Source: Neolentinus lepideus HHB14362 ss-1 (Eukaryota; Basidiomycota; Agaricomycetes; Gloeophyllales; Gloeophyllaceae). Taken from it: a stretch of 64,000 nucleotides of DNA. Shown here one piece after another: positions 1 through 10,886 of this stretch. The notes beneath the pieces are model-generated. The model was not told the origin of the DNA. It saw nothing but the letters and a program-made list of their open reading frames with translations, and did no database searches. The position numbers and the translations under genes are program-made. Position 1 is the first letter of the stretch; each line of letters starts with the position of its first letter. The stretch is from contig KV425614.1 in assembly GCA_001632425.1 (NCBI GenBank), positions 136,224 through 200,223 of the forward strand, read 5' to 3'.

Positions 1-826
1 TGACGATCACCGAGCCACCTCTCAACTTGGATTTCTCCTCCAGCGTACGCGGATCGGTTATGTTCCGATAGAAATTTAGGTTTCCGTCGCAACCGCGTAA
101 AATCTTCCTCTCATCGTGCGTCCTTGTCGTACATTCCCGTGCGCTACGACGTAAAAACTACCATCAGTGTGCACACGACCCCAAATGTCACACCACAAAC
201 CAGATGCGCATGACTCATTGAACGTCGCATGGTACGGACTTTGAGCTATTTCTGTCATGTACTTGAGCCTGAATATACTTCCGTGCGACATATCAAGGGC
301 TATCTCAACTCCTCAGACATCAGAACTGTCCTCGTCGCTGCTGATCCGGCAAGGGAGAGCAGAAATGTGATGAACCCGATGCGGTTGACTAGAGTTAGGG
401 TGGAGGGGTTGGTACGGTCGAAGAGTGCGAGAAGGGAAAGGCGCTGTCGCAGGAGCGACGGTAAGCTAGGGAGACGAGTTCAGTCGATTGACAAGTGACA
501 ACTAGCTATAGGAGTCGATCAACGTACCGAGCTCGTGCCCATCATAAATCTAGACGTAGTGCTCAGTAGCCATACCGTCGAAAAGCAAGGACACGTACTG
601 CAGGAGGATGATTATTGACCGCAAGGCAAGCGCTCTCTGCTTTCCAATACTGTTGTAAAATACCTCCACCGATGGTCATTTATAGCAAACATTGAGCTAC
701 CACTGGCAAGGACAACCACATTACCCACGAGCCCGTCTAAATCCGTCCCCATACAGAGCGCACAACGACTCCATACGCGATTAAGCTCGCAAATATATTT
801 ACCTAAGGTTTACCAAAGCTGACAAT
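1..826. repeat. Left arm of inverted repeat IR1
   Basis: This stretch reads as the reverse complement of 4282-5130: base 1 pairs with base 5130 and similarity fades near 826/4282. The arms are nearly identical in the outer 500 bases and more diverged inside, with one clear length difference of about 15 bases near 455 (extra bases in the right arm near 4665). The left end coincides with the window edge, so the repeat may continue outside. The arm holds no intact gene. It carries decayed amino-acid permease sequence on the minus strand. Confidence 0.9.
330..795 (-). pseudogene. Decayed amino-acid permease fragment (IR1 left copy)
   Basis: On the minus strand this is the counterpart of the fragment at 4330-4830. 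Remnants matching exons 10-12 of the intact permease at 26108-28376 can be followed, including the start of exon 10 (near 678) and the MMGTS segment (near 565-540). Reading frames are broken throughout. It is inferred to be a dead copy carried inside the inverted repeat. Confidence 0.6.
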
Positions 827-1201
827 AGCTCTGTCATCCTCAGGACGTTCAAGTCAACGCTATCCACATCATGGACGTAGCAGCCCCCATACAATGGTCA
901 TGCAAGGACGGGATCCTGAACTCCTGCCGCGATAACGCGAAGAACACCCGGCGACACACCTGCAATATCATTATCTTCATCAGCTTTCCCTTAGAATATG
1001 ACGTCTCTTCGGAAACAGTTATTCGCTGGATCCCGCTTTACTTATCAGCAAGTCGTCCTCCCTTGCGGATCGACAGAGAACTGGGTGACCTGCCCTGGAT
1101 TGCGAAGAAGCCAGAATAAGATGCCGGCAGATATGCCGATCGAGGCTATATCGAGGCTATCTGTCTTCACGCTGTAACGTCCCTCATAGCCCGCCCATCT
1201 A

Positions 1202-1789
1202 ATGGTCGAGACAGGCACCATCCCTGCGCGCTCCGGCGCCGCCTTCGACGTCCGCGCAGGCCATTCCGTGCGCATCATCAACACGCACGGCGCGCAGGTC
1301 GTCGACTTCTTCGCCTTCAACGCGGCCGAGCCGCTCGAGCATCTCTCTATGCCGCACACGCACGCTGCGCTAAACAGAGTCGTCCCGCAGCCCGGGGACA
1401 CGCTCACGTCCAGCAAGCGGCGCGCGATGCTCACCATCACGGAAGACACGACACCTGGGGTGCACGACACGCTCATCGCCGCGTGCGACCCGTGGCGGTA
1501 CCAGGAGTTGGGCGTGCAAGGGTGGCATGCGAGCTGTGCAGAGAATCTGGAGAAGGCGTTGAAGGAGAAGGGAATTAGCATTGGGTTCACGCCGAGTCCG
1601 TTTAATCTGTTTATGAATATACCGGTGGAGGACGGGTCGCTCAGCTTCGAGGAGCCCCTGACGAGCCCGGGGGAGTACATTGAAATGAGGGCGGAGATGG
1701 ACTTGGTGGTAGTGTGTAGTGCGTGTCCGCAGGATATTTTGAAGATCAACAAGCAGAATCCTACCGAAGCGCATTACGAAGTTCGGTAG
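1202..1789 (+). CDS. DUF1989 / urea amidolyase-associated family protein
   Basis: This is an intronless reading frame of 195 residues starting at ATG 1202 and ending with TAG. It matches the DUF1989 (urea carboxylase-associated) family, whose members are small cytosolic proteins often found beside urea or amine catabolism genes in bacteria and fungi; the biochemical role of the fungal members is not settled. The family signature around residues 35-48 (GAQVVDFFAFNAAE, the G-x-Q-x-x-D core) is present, as are the His-rich loop SMPHTHAALNR and the later CPQDI segment. There is no signal peptide or membrane segment. Length is normal for the family. It lies between the two IR1 arms with the DUF1275 gene downstream on the same strand. 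The coding part is GC-rich compared with the AT-richer flanks. Frame and motifs argue for an intact gene. Confidence 0.85.
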   Translation: MVETGTIPARSGAAFDVRAGHSVRIINTHGAQVVDFFAFNAAEPLEHLSMPHTHAALNRVVPQPGDTLTSSKRRAMLTITEDTTPGVHDTLIAACDPWRYQELGVQGWHASCAENLEKALKEKGISIGFTPSPFNLFMNIPVEDGSLSFEEPLTSPGEYIEMRAEMDLVVVCSACPQDILKINKQNPTEAHYEVR

Positions 1790-2628
1790 CTCGATTTCGA
1801 AGTGCGGAAATGGGCATCCCTATGTATGACTGTGTCTAGATAATTCATTCCCGTGCCTCCCAGCTGTACTATGTACATGTGAGTCAAAGGTGTGGATACG
1901 GAATCGACTTACTCGTGATATATGTATTTGATCGTAGCTGCCTCGGTGGTGAGAGATGGAATCGCCATCCAATCACTCGCGCCCAGCTGCAGTGTACCGA
2001 GCGTCGTTATAGCCGTTATTTGCCGTGAGAACGACAGCACAGAAGAAACACATGCAGACCTCTGAGGTCTGAGGTCGTACCCGTGAATGAAGCCCAGCTG
2101 TAGCACGGCCACTGAAGAGTACTGCCAAGTCTTCCCGACCATCCTTGGACGCGAAACTCCAGATGGCCATAGAAGAGCAGCAAACGAGATATCGTAGGAT
2201 CAACCCGAAGACTTCGCATCTTGGCATGGATTAACGCCCCTCAGGCTCCGTGTAATTTCATCCAACTTCCAAGACTATTGCATAGCAGCCTATCAGACGA
2301 CCAGTGGGCTCGTGTCGTTTGTGCGGCGCCTTGCTACGCGGGTTTGGTGTATCGCCTCAAGGAGACAGCCTGGGTAGCCAAGTCCGAAGCAATGCCTCGG
2401 TCTCGACTGTAAGAGGAACTGGAGAGAAAACAGCAAGACTAGACACTAGCATAGAATCAAGAGGTTCATACAGTATGTAGAGCGTCGGAGCCAAGGATCA
2501 ACAATTTTCATAACGACCGAAGCGGAATTGTCAGGAAATAGAGCGGCACTCCGACGTGCGACCGATGGTGACGTTTATCAAGCGGCTGTTTGCAACTCGT
2601 CCTTGTCCTTCGACCGCCCTACATCCTG
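1790..2628. other. Intergenic region between DUF1989 and DUF1275 genes
   Basis: No reading frame here has recognisable family features or plausible splice structure. It presumably holds the 3' region of the DUF1989 gene and the promoter of the DUF1275 gene. I see no clear TATA box. Confidence 0.5.
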
Positions 2629-3672
2629 ATGGCTACAGAGGGCACGAACCTGCCGCAGCCGGTGTCGTCCAGGGTGTCCAACACAACGCTCCGTGACTCG
2701 GAAAACCAAAGACGTCGGGTTTCGTCATGGGATCACTGGAGAAACTACCTCATGTCGAGCGTAAAGGCGGAATGGGCGTCGGCGCCGTTGATTGCATACT
2801 GTTTTATGACGGGATACATGTGAGCAGGATCCTCTCTGTGTTGGGAGAGACCCTGACCGATCCCTCTCCTGCAGTGATGCCATCGGTTTCACGGCCGTAT
2901 TTGTCTGGCCAGGATTCCAGACAGGAAACTCTGTTCAGGTATGTACAATCGCAGTACGGCCATGGAGCTACACATCCAACAGATCCTCTCCCACAGCTCG
3001 CTCTCGCAATAGCTCGCCTCTTCCAACCCGGACAGACCGACTTCTCCTTCCGCCCGCCCGATCGCGCCGCCCTCGTGTCCCTCCTCACCTTCATCTTTGG
3101 CGCATTCCTAGGCCGCATAGGCGACCGTATGGGCCCCAAGACCCGCGCGTGGCTCTTCCTCGGCACAATGATCCAAGCGCTCTTCACCATGGCCGCCGCC
3201 GTCTGCATCTGGCAGAGCGGCAACGCGAGCGTGGCGAGCGACCGCGGCGATCCGGCGTGGACGGCCCCGCTCGCGTACGTCGCTCTCGGTTTCATGAGCG
3301 CGAGCCTGGGTCTGCAGGGGATCATCGGGAAGAGAGTGAACGGGCAGTTCGCGACGACGAGTGCGTACCGTGTGCATTCTTGCCACTCATACGCTGACTG
3401 ACTTTGCGTCTGTAGTTGTGCTGACGACGATCTGGTGCGAGCTCATGGCCGATCCGAAGCTGTTCAATAAGAGCTGGGTCATCACGCGTGACCACAAGAT
3501 CGTCGCCATCATCTGCCTCTTTCTCGGCGGGTTCATCGGGCGCGCGATATTGGACTCGATCGGGTCTGCTGGCGCGTTAGGCGTCGGCACGGGCTTCAGG
3601 GTGGTCATTGCGGTGTGGTGGCTGTTTGTAGGTGAGCCAAAGGCGCAAGCGAAAACTGCGGAGAAAAATTAA
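2629..3672 (+). CDS. DUF1275 (YoaK-like) multi-pass membrane protein
   Basis: Four exons: 2629-2819, 2875-2938, 2997-3360 and 3416-3672. They total 876 bases, 291 residues plus stop. Splicing joins FMTGY to IDAIGFTAVFVWPG, restoring the DUF1275 hallmark (small-residue stretch followed by GF-x-TGNSV). Hydrophobic segments follow at ALVSLLTFIFGAFLG, LFLGTMIQALFTMAAAV, PLAYVALGFMSASLG, IVAIICLFLGGFIG and a last one before the Lys-rich tail, giving about six membrane spans. Roughly 60 hydrophilic N-terminal residues precede them. DUF1275 proteins are putative transporters of unknown substrate; plasma-membrane location is inferred. All three introns are GT-AG and 54-58 nt. The gene sits inside the IR1 inverted repeat and looks intact. 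Confidence 0.85.
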
Positions 3673-4281
3673 GGGTTCAGAGTGTACGAAGAGTAGATTT
3701 TAGACATCGGGGCGAGCCATGATAGTATACGATGTTAATTGGTTCTTGGAATACTTATTACCTCTGTTAACGACTAGAGCGCTTGTAATAGATATGTATC
3801 TCGTAATCCATGGTCTGATCGATGAAGTTCTCTTTCGGGGGTTTAGGACTGCACATGTAGCCCGTCAGGTGCGTCAATCGGATTGTTCACAGAAAGCATG
3901 TTTACGAGACTATTCTAGATCTGTTAGTAACGACGTCAAGAATACTACTGACCTGTCTATTCTGTCTCTCCGGCTGACATATAGTTGTATTCACCCTAAT
4001 GCTGCGCACTCTATGTTGTGATTGCTAAATGTAACGGTAATGTGACGTTCTATCCAATGAAGTATCGCACTGATAACGAAGTCCGTTTGACAGTACTCTT
4101 GCATGATGACTGGGACCATCAAGCTTCTGCTTTTGTTTTTGCTCCGCCCTAGGTCACCAGCTATACTTGAACGTCTATAGCCAACGCAGCCACAAAACAT
4201 ATCGCATGAACGGGCCGTTGAATAGACCCTTGTTCACATCAGCAAGGAGGCGTCGAACTGACTCGAACGCGAGTACTGTGG
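3673..4281. other. Gene-free stretch before IR1 right arm
   Basis: This is AT-rich DNA with only short unsupported reading frames. No RNA gene or repeat was recognised. Confidence 0.4.
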
Positions 4282-5130
4282 CGTACGCTATTGGCAGCTT
4301 TGGTAAACCTTGGGTGAATATATTTGCGAGCTTAATCGCGTATGGAGTCGTTGTGCGCTCTGTATAGGGACGGATTTGGACGGGCTCGTGGGTAATGTGG
4401 TTGTCCTTGCCAGTAGTAGCTCAATGTTTGCTATAAATGACCATCGGTGGAGGTATTTTACAACAGTATTGGAAAGCAGAGAGCGCTTGCCTTGCGGTCT
4501 ATAATCATCCTCCTGCAGTACGTGTCCTTGCTTTTCGACGGTATGGCTACTGAGCACTACGTCTAGATTTATGATGGGCACGAGCTCGGTACGTCGATCG
4601 ACTCCTATAGCTAGTTGTCACTTGTCAATCGACTGAACTCGTCTCCCTAGCTTATCGTCGCCCGTCCTTCGCCTTCTCCTGCGACAGCGCCTTTCCCTTC
4701 TCGCACTCTTCGACCGTACCAACCCCTCCACCCTAACTCTAGTCAACCGCATCGGGTTCATCACATTTCTGCTCTCCCTTGCCGGATCAGCAGCGACGAG
4801 GACAGTTCTGATGTCTGAGGAGTTGAGATAGCCCTTGATATGTCGCACGGAAGTATATTCAGGCTCAAGTACATGACAGAAATAGCTCAAAGTCCGTACC
4901 ATGCGACGTTCAATGAGTCATGCGCATCTGGTTTGTGGTGTGACATTTGGGGTCGTGTGCACACTGATGGTAGTTTTTACGTCGTAGCGCACGGGAATGT
5001 ACGACAAGGACGCACGATGAGAGGAAGATTTTACGCGGTTGCGACGGAAACCTAAATTTCTATCGGAACATAACCGATCCGCGTACGCTGGAGGAGAAAT
5101 CCAAGTTGAGAGGTGGCTCGGTGATCGTCA
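4282..5130. repeat. Right arm of inverted repeat IR1
   Basis: Reverse complement of 1-826, with substitutions concentrated at the inner end and a roughly 15-base insertion relative to the left arm near 4665. Sequence right of 5130 cannot be compared because its partner lies outside the window. Confidence 0.9.
4330..4830 (+). pseudogene. Decayed amino-acid permease fragment (IR1 right copy)
   Basis: Bases 4453-4525 align with the start of permease exon 10 (a tattttacaacag segment followed by a ggaaagca stretch and the ctgcagtacg donor). Bases 4566-4595 match the MMGTS exon and its donor. Bases 4660-4810 match exon 12 (cttcgccttctcctgcgacagcg, then a gtcaaccgc segment). Stops and frame changes interrupt all exons. 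The alignment follows exon order with introns retained, so this is a genomic copy and not a retrocopy. Confidence 0.65.
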
Positions 5131-5880
5131 TGGTATTAGTGATGAGTATTATGGGATGGACTGAGGATCTCCCGTAACATGGACGGTCCAAAATAAACCT
5201 CAGGGGCGTATCTGCGATCGCTGAGGGGAGCGCGCAGACACCATATTGAAGCGGAGGCTGCCACACGGGGGATGAGAGGAGACAAGGCACAGATGGCGTC
5301 ACCTAGTCTGAATTGACGATGCACTTTGGGGATGATCTCCCGGCGGTAAGGCAACGCTTTCGCTACTATAACAAAGTCCTTTCCAGCGTACCTTCCACTA
5401 AATCAGGATATGCGGATGATTGGGGGAGGCGGGAAGAATGAGGTCCAGAATAGGATTCAGACTGCTCTGGGGCCAAATGCTTGATTTAGGATAAAACTCG
5501 TGGTGGCGCGTTCTGACCACAGGCTCAACTGTCGCAGATTATTCGCGTCAACGCCGCGTATGGCCATGTGACGAAGGACAAATCGTACGGCAGGGATGGG
5601 GAGCGGCTTGACTTTCCATGGTAAGGCTGAGCGCACGGAGACAGATAGGAGAGGGCGCATCTACACTGGGACCAACATTTTGAAACAGGTGACAACAATT
5701 TGCATAGCAAAAGGGGTCATTCCGAGGTCATTTTTCATGTCATACACTGTGTGATCGTCGCTGGGTTGTCAAACAATGGGGTGAAAAGAGAATGCATATT
5801 CGAACTCTGAACTCGCGTCCCTAGGGTTTAGCAACGTACAGTGTCAAGCGGCGCATTAATGTACCTAGAGGACCCATTTT
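5131..5880. other. Unassigned DNA right of IR1
   Basis: No gene, RNA or repeat could be supported. Base composition is still ordinary, with CpG present, up to about 5870. Confidence 0.4.
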
Positions 5881-5889
5881 TCATTCGGA

Positions 5890-8350
5890 TTTTCTCAAAC
5901 AAATTGCTAAATTATGAGAGGGATGTGTCCTATAGTATACCAGAAATTGATGTTGATGTACTGTAGCATGAGCAAGCCATAAACATTTCAGAGGTGAATC
6001 CATTGTGGGGTTAATTTTAGTGCCACACCTTCAACTCTTATGCCATTTATAGGAATTTTGTATTGTTGCATCAACTGATGGTGGACTGCTCTTCAGGTCT
6101 GTTTGGAAGATTCATTCATAGTGCAAGTATGGCTTGTACTGCCCTCTTATAAAGTTCATGTACATACCATTATCACGTAGCAATATGATGATGTAATTTG
6201 TCTAGAGTTAAGTGGTCAGGAAGTTGATGCAGAGCCGACTGAAATGTCCCACATCATTTGACGGTCATTTATTAACATTATTCGGTTAATGACATGCTTA
6301 AACATATTAATAAGTACTTAGTTTAACAATAGCTTCCACTGTTAAAAAAAACGGAACTCTGTTTAAAAGTTCTAGTCAACCTCTACCAGTGTTGAATGGC
6401 TGCTGATGCCTCAGCTCACTAGATAGTGACAGGTTCCATAGACACATGGTCCCTGAGGATCTGGGAGTTAACCTCCATCTTAAGTGTGAAAGTGCCAGCT
6501 TCATCTTCCACCTGAGTACTAATATGTCCAGATCTAGTGAGAATGCAGGGAATGGTGTGTACAATGGGGAATCCCCCATTTGGCCAAATAGTGTTAACAG
6601 CTTCCCCACTAAGTGTGCAGGGAGGGCTTTCAGTTCACTGATAATTGATTTACTGTACCATTTCGACTGATTTGTCATGCATTGTGATGTGTGACACCTT
6701 TTTCCATTTGTCACTTTACCGGTGGCCATGATAATGTACCAAATTTTGTCAGGTCACACCGCAGGCCCCCAAAATTTCATGTAGTGGGGTTGGAGGCTGG
6801 CTGTGACCAAAAATGTATTCATCAGAGGGCTCTCGTGACAGTGTCCATATTACAGCATGCCAAGAGAGGCCCCTGGTGTACCTTAGATAATGTTTGATCC
6901 AGTAGGTGGACATAAATGGCCATTTTGAAGGCCCTATGTCTGATCCTTAAGGTGGACATATTGGCCAAAATTTCAGCACATGTCCAGTAGAAATGAGTGG
7001 ACACAATGGCCTTGCCAGTCCTGATGTCCGATCTGCCAGTGGACATACTGTATGGTTTTGATCTGTTCAGCAGTCACGGGTCACAGGCCCTACCTGACAA
7101 GACAAAATTTGGCAGGTATCACGGGTCACATTAACTGTTGACAAAATTGTTTTTTGGTTGCAAAAATGACAATTTTGGGGCTTTTCCCCATCACTAACTT
7201 TATACCATGTAAATTATATTTCTATGTAGTTTTTACACTTCTGCTACATGCTCCATAAGCTACCAGCTCTTGCAGACTGGGTACCTAGCTCTGATGAAAT
7301 TGAAGATTGGCAAAATTTGTGAGCTGTCACAGTCCACATGGATAACTGATGAGATGATGAAATGACCAGATGTGTCACATGTCACAGTGGGTGCCAAACA
7401 GATCAAAACCATACAGTATATGGGTCCTCAATGGCATGTCCTGCACTGTGCAGACATAGCAGTAGGTGAACCACAACTGGTTGCACCTGTCCTGGGTGTG
7501 ATGCATTGATGCTCAATCATGTGGCCTCAATGACACATCTTGTAGACATAGAAGTAGATGAACCAGAGATATAAAAGAGTAGAGACTGAAGATGAGGAAG
7601 GTGATGACTAATACTACCCACTGTGACATGTGACACATCTGGTCATTTCATCATCTCATCAGTTATCCATGTGGACTGTGACAGCTCACAAATTTTGCCA
7701 ATCTTCAATTTCATCAGAGCTAGGTACCCAGTCTGCAAGAGCTGGTAGCTTATGGAGCATGTAGCAGAAGTGTAAAAACTACATAGAAATATAATTTACA
7801 TGGTATAAAGTTAGTGATGGGGAAAAGCCCCAAAATTGTCATTTTTGCAACCAAAAAACAATTTTGTCAACAGTTAATGTGACCCGTGATACCTGCCAAA
7901 TTTTGTCTCATCAGGTAGGGCCTGTGACCTGTGAACAGATCAAAACTGTACAGTACATTTATATATTTTGAACAATTTTTTGACATATACTTTTGGATAT
8001 ATGCACTGTTTCAGTGGTCCAATCTGCTGGGTGGATACAACACACCAGCAGTGAGCATAGATCACTTTGGCAGATACAAAAGACCCAATTTGGCCTACCC
8101 CAATCCTACTGGCAGACATAATGGACCAAAAAGTGTGAGGGCATAAAGGCCCTATATCGGGAGTTTTGGATCAGACATCAGTACAAGTATGCCAGAGGCC
8201 TGTCAAGAGGTGTCCATGATGTGTGACTGATGAATTGGTCAAAATGATACAGTATATTGAGCTGAGAGTTTCATTGCTCATCCTGTTGTGGTCTCATCAG
8301 ACAGGCCTGTCTATTTACCCATGATGGATTAGTAATCTCAAGTCCAGTAG
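5890..8350. repeat. CpG-depleted repeat island
   Basis: Across about 2.4 kb CG dinucleotides are almost absent: I count roughly 15-20 by eye, several of them in the two arms of the fold-back, and many 60-base rows have none. TG and CA are abundant. Flanking DNA has ordinary CpG content. This is the mark of a methylated repeat whose CpGs have deaminated to TpG/CpA. No transposase frame remains; the longest frames have no family features. It contains the fold-back structure at 7046-7955. Confidence 0.7.
7046..7955. mobile_element. Fold-back (long inverted-repeat) element
   Basis: The left arm 7046-7391 and right arm 7617-7955 are close reverse complements (outer end tactgta with ttttgatctgttc; inner end catgtcacagtggg), separated by a 225-base spacer. 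The arms differ by only a few substitutions and small indels, so a stable hairpin of about 340 bp is possible. The spacer has two related stretches (acatagcagtaggtgaacca and acatagaagtagatgaacca). There is no coding capacity. A non-autonomous fold-back transposon is the best reading; no clear target-site duplication was seen, and it is embedded in other repeat DNA. Confidence 0.7.
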
Positions 8351-8379
8351 GACTCAATGGTTAGGGCTCTCAACAGCAT

Positions 8380-8660
8380 TTTTATGGTTCTCTGTAAGTC
8401 TGGCCAGTGTTGCCACCATCCAGTTCCCAATTGAACCCATTCGAACCCGGGACCAGACCCAGGTTCTAGTTCAACATCTGGATTTTGGCTGAAATGAGGG
8501 CCACCCAAAGCCCAAACTCCACCCAAATATGGGAATTTTTTAGGTTTGATCCGAAACCGGATGGGAACTGGACCTGATTTCAGGCCCAGACTCAGAGTTC
8601 AGTTCCAGGTCTGGAAAATTTCAGCAAAAACTGGACTGAGCTGGGCATCCAAGCATGGGG
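8380..8660. repeat. Region with iterated CCAG/GGTCTGG-type motifs
   Basis: This short region repeats degenerate motifs such as ggaccagacccagg, ggaactggacctg, ccaggtctgg and aactggactgag in both orientations. Such clusters resemble subterminal repeat zones of DNA transposons. No ends were defined. Confidence 0.4.
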
Positions 8661-8689
8661 AAATGCTATGTCTGTAGACCTCAGACATT

Positions 8690-8885
8690 TGTAACAATCC
8701 TTATTCCACTGGCTTTACGCTGAATTGCCTAATCGGGTAATGATGCATTGGGAGATCCCGGGATATTCCCATGCCTCCTTCCTTCCGTGTGTGGGCCTCC
8801 TCCTGGGAGGCCATTCTCCCTCTCGTTTAGTCATTGTAGATTAGTTAGGGCTGTTATAAAATTTGTATCTACTCAATATATATGT
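8690..8885. repeat. Possible solo LTR fragment
   Basis: The segment begins with TGTAACAATCC and runs through a pyrimidine-rich block to gttataaaatttgtatctactcaat, an arrangement often seen at LTR ends of fungal retrotransposons. I could not find a matching 5-bp target duplication or a second copy in the window, so this is tentative. Confidence 0.3.
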
Positions 8886-8929
8886 GCATAAGTGACTTGA
8901 ATAGTCAGATAGGCCTTAAGTGCCCCGGG

Positions 8930-9480
8930 GAGGTGCCATAAGTGTTCCGAGCACCGGATTTACTGCATAAGTGCTTGAAAGTGCTGGATAAGCAGCATAA
9001 ATCGCTTATGCCGCTGGATTTACACCAATTTACAAGGATTTACATGCCATGTGAGGTCCGATTTATGGTCACATGACATTCTGCTGAAGAATTACATCTA
9101 ATCGCCGCCATTGTACATAATGATCCTGGGTGCTTCTTCGCCATCAACGCGTGTCGGGCATGGCGCGCCCTTCTCGGGATACTCAGTTCCTGACCCCCAG
9201 ATGCAAAAAAACGCGTCCAAATGCGTCCGACGCGTCGAGCAGCATCCTGCTCCTCAAAATCTAACGGGTTTTGCTTTTCCTTGTCTATACAGCGGTGAAA
9301 TTTTCTGAGATTTTGGTAACTTCAGTCCCTTAACATGTAGTACAAATATATATATTTTTAGCTCTTGCTGCTCGGGCGGGATCTTGAAAATTCGTGTTTG
9401 ACTATGTATCTCGGCCATCAGCTTGCTTGACCCCGGGGTCAGTCAGGGTTGATTTACGCGTAAATCTCGTAAATTAACCC
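8930..9480. repeat. Region with repeated (G)GATTTAC motifs
   Basis: Motifs ggatttac, atttaca and aagtgct recur from 8930 to 9060, and gatttacgcgtaaatctcgtaaatta appears near 9450 in the opposite sense. This may be the remains of a DNA element with iterated end motifs. No coding sequence is associated. Confidence 0.35.
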
Positions 9481-10886
9481 AAATATCTGTACTTATGTAA
9501 TACTGATGTCTAGCCTCTGAATCCTGATCCGAGATTATGTTTTTAACATGCTGATAACAAATGTTAATAAACCATGTTTATAAACATTGAATAATCTACT
9601 AGACCTATTTATTCCCAATGGGGCTATTCCTGACGTGGACGCATCTAATTGTCTTTCTTTACCAAATGGAACCTCTCCTCCCTGCACCATGCGAAGATTG
9701 GGCGGATGCTTGTCAACAGGCCTAAACTATGTAATAACCGATACTCAGTGCATAGTTTTCTGCTGAAGTCAACGAAAGCCACTTTTGCAACTACGATTTC
9801 GGCACGCGGAAGTAAATAGGGCCCTGCGTACGACGTCTACGAATCCAGAATGGAGCGCATTCTCTCGATCTCCTGAACGGGAGCACATATCTAGCGATGT
9901 ATCGACGTATGACATTCAAGGCACATAACTAAGATCAAGGATAGGTCCCTGACCATCTGGCCGGTCGTATACCAAGTAGGAGCTTTCCGGACTGCCTTCG
10001 ATCCCCACTGAGCCTATGGAAAGAAAGTTTGCGGTCTATATACACTAGACGAGCTTCTGACCTTTGTGTGCCGTGTGGTGTCTGTCGTTCTCCCCTCAGT
10101 TCTCCCTCCCATGGTCGCGCTCTCGTCGCTCGCCGATAACGTGGCGCTCGTGAGGGAGATTCAGCAAACACGGTATGCCGAGCGTGAGTGCACAAGACCT
10201 GTCCTTCCAGCGTATTTGAAGTGCTGAAGTCGTGTCGTGCTAGTCGCGTCAAGTATTATCGTAATCTACGACCATTGTGAGTGCATTCAAACAATTATCT
10301 GGGGAACCCTGAAAATGTACCGTTGTGCAGTGATAACATTAGACCAGGAGGTGAGGCACACCTACTCGGTAGATGTGTACAACGAGGACTGACGGGAGGC
10401 ATGTCTTAGATAGAGTTAATATGGGTACGAACTTTCGTTTACTCTCCTATACCCGGAAATCTAATGTGAGAGGGGCTGGGTATCCAGAAGTCGCATTGGA
10501 CAATTGGAAAAGTGTTGTTTTTAATCGTGTGTCTCGCGTGTTCTGCCTCCTCCCCGGGATTGAAATTCATGTTTCACTTGCCTAGAACCGGTACTATGCT
10601 CTTGCCAGTGTAATGTGAGTCGCAGTCGTACTTAGCTCTCGTTTATAAGTGTATCAACTGATGCACCACCGGGAAGATGCAACAACTGCAGTAAGAATCA
10701 CCTTCGATTCCAGTCTCAATTCAAGAGTTTAACAATAGAATACAGTTCTTTTCTCTACACACCTTTCGGATTCTGTGAGCTTCATACATCATGCATACTT
10801 AACCTATTACTAACTCCCATGTCAACAGTTGCAAGTATCTCACGTAACCTCGATGCCCCTCGCTGATATTCTAACTGATCGATTAG
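9481..10886. other. Gene-free stretch
   Basis: Only short frames without recognisable features occur here. The missing 5' exons of the DUF6533-like gene could not be located in it. Confidence 0.4.
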
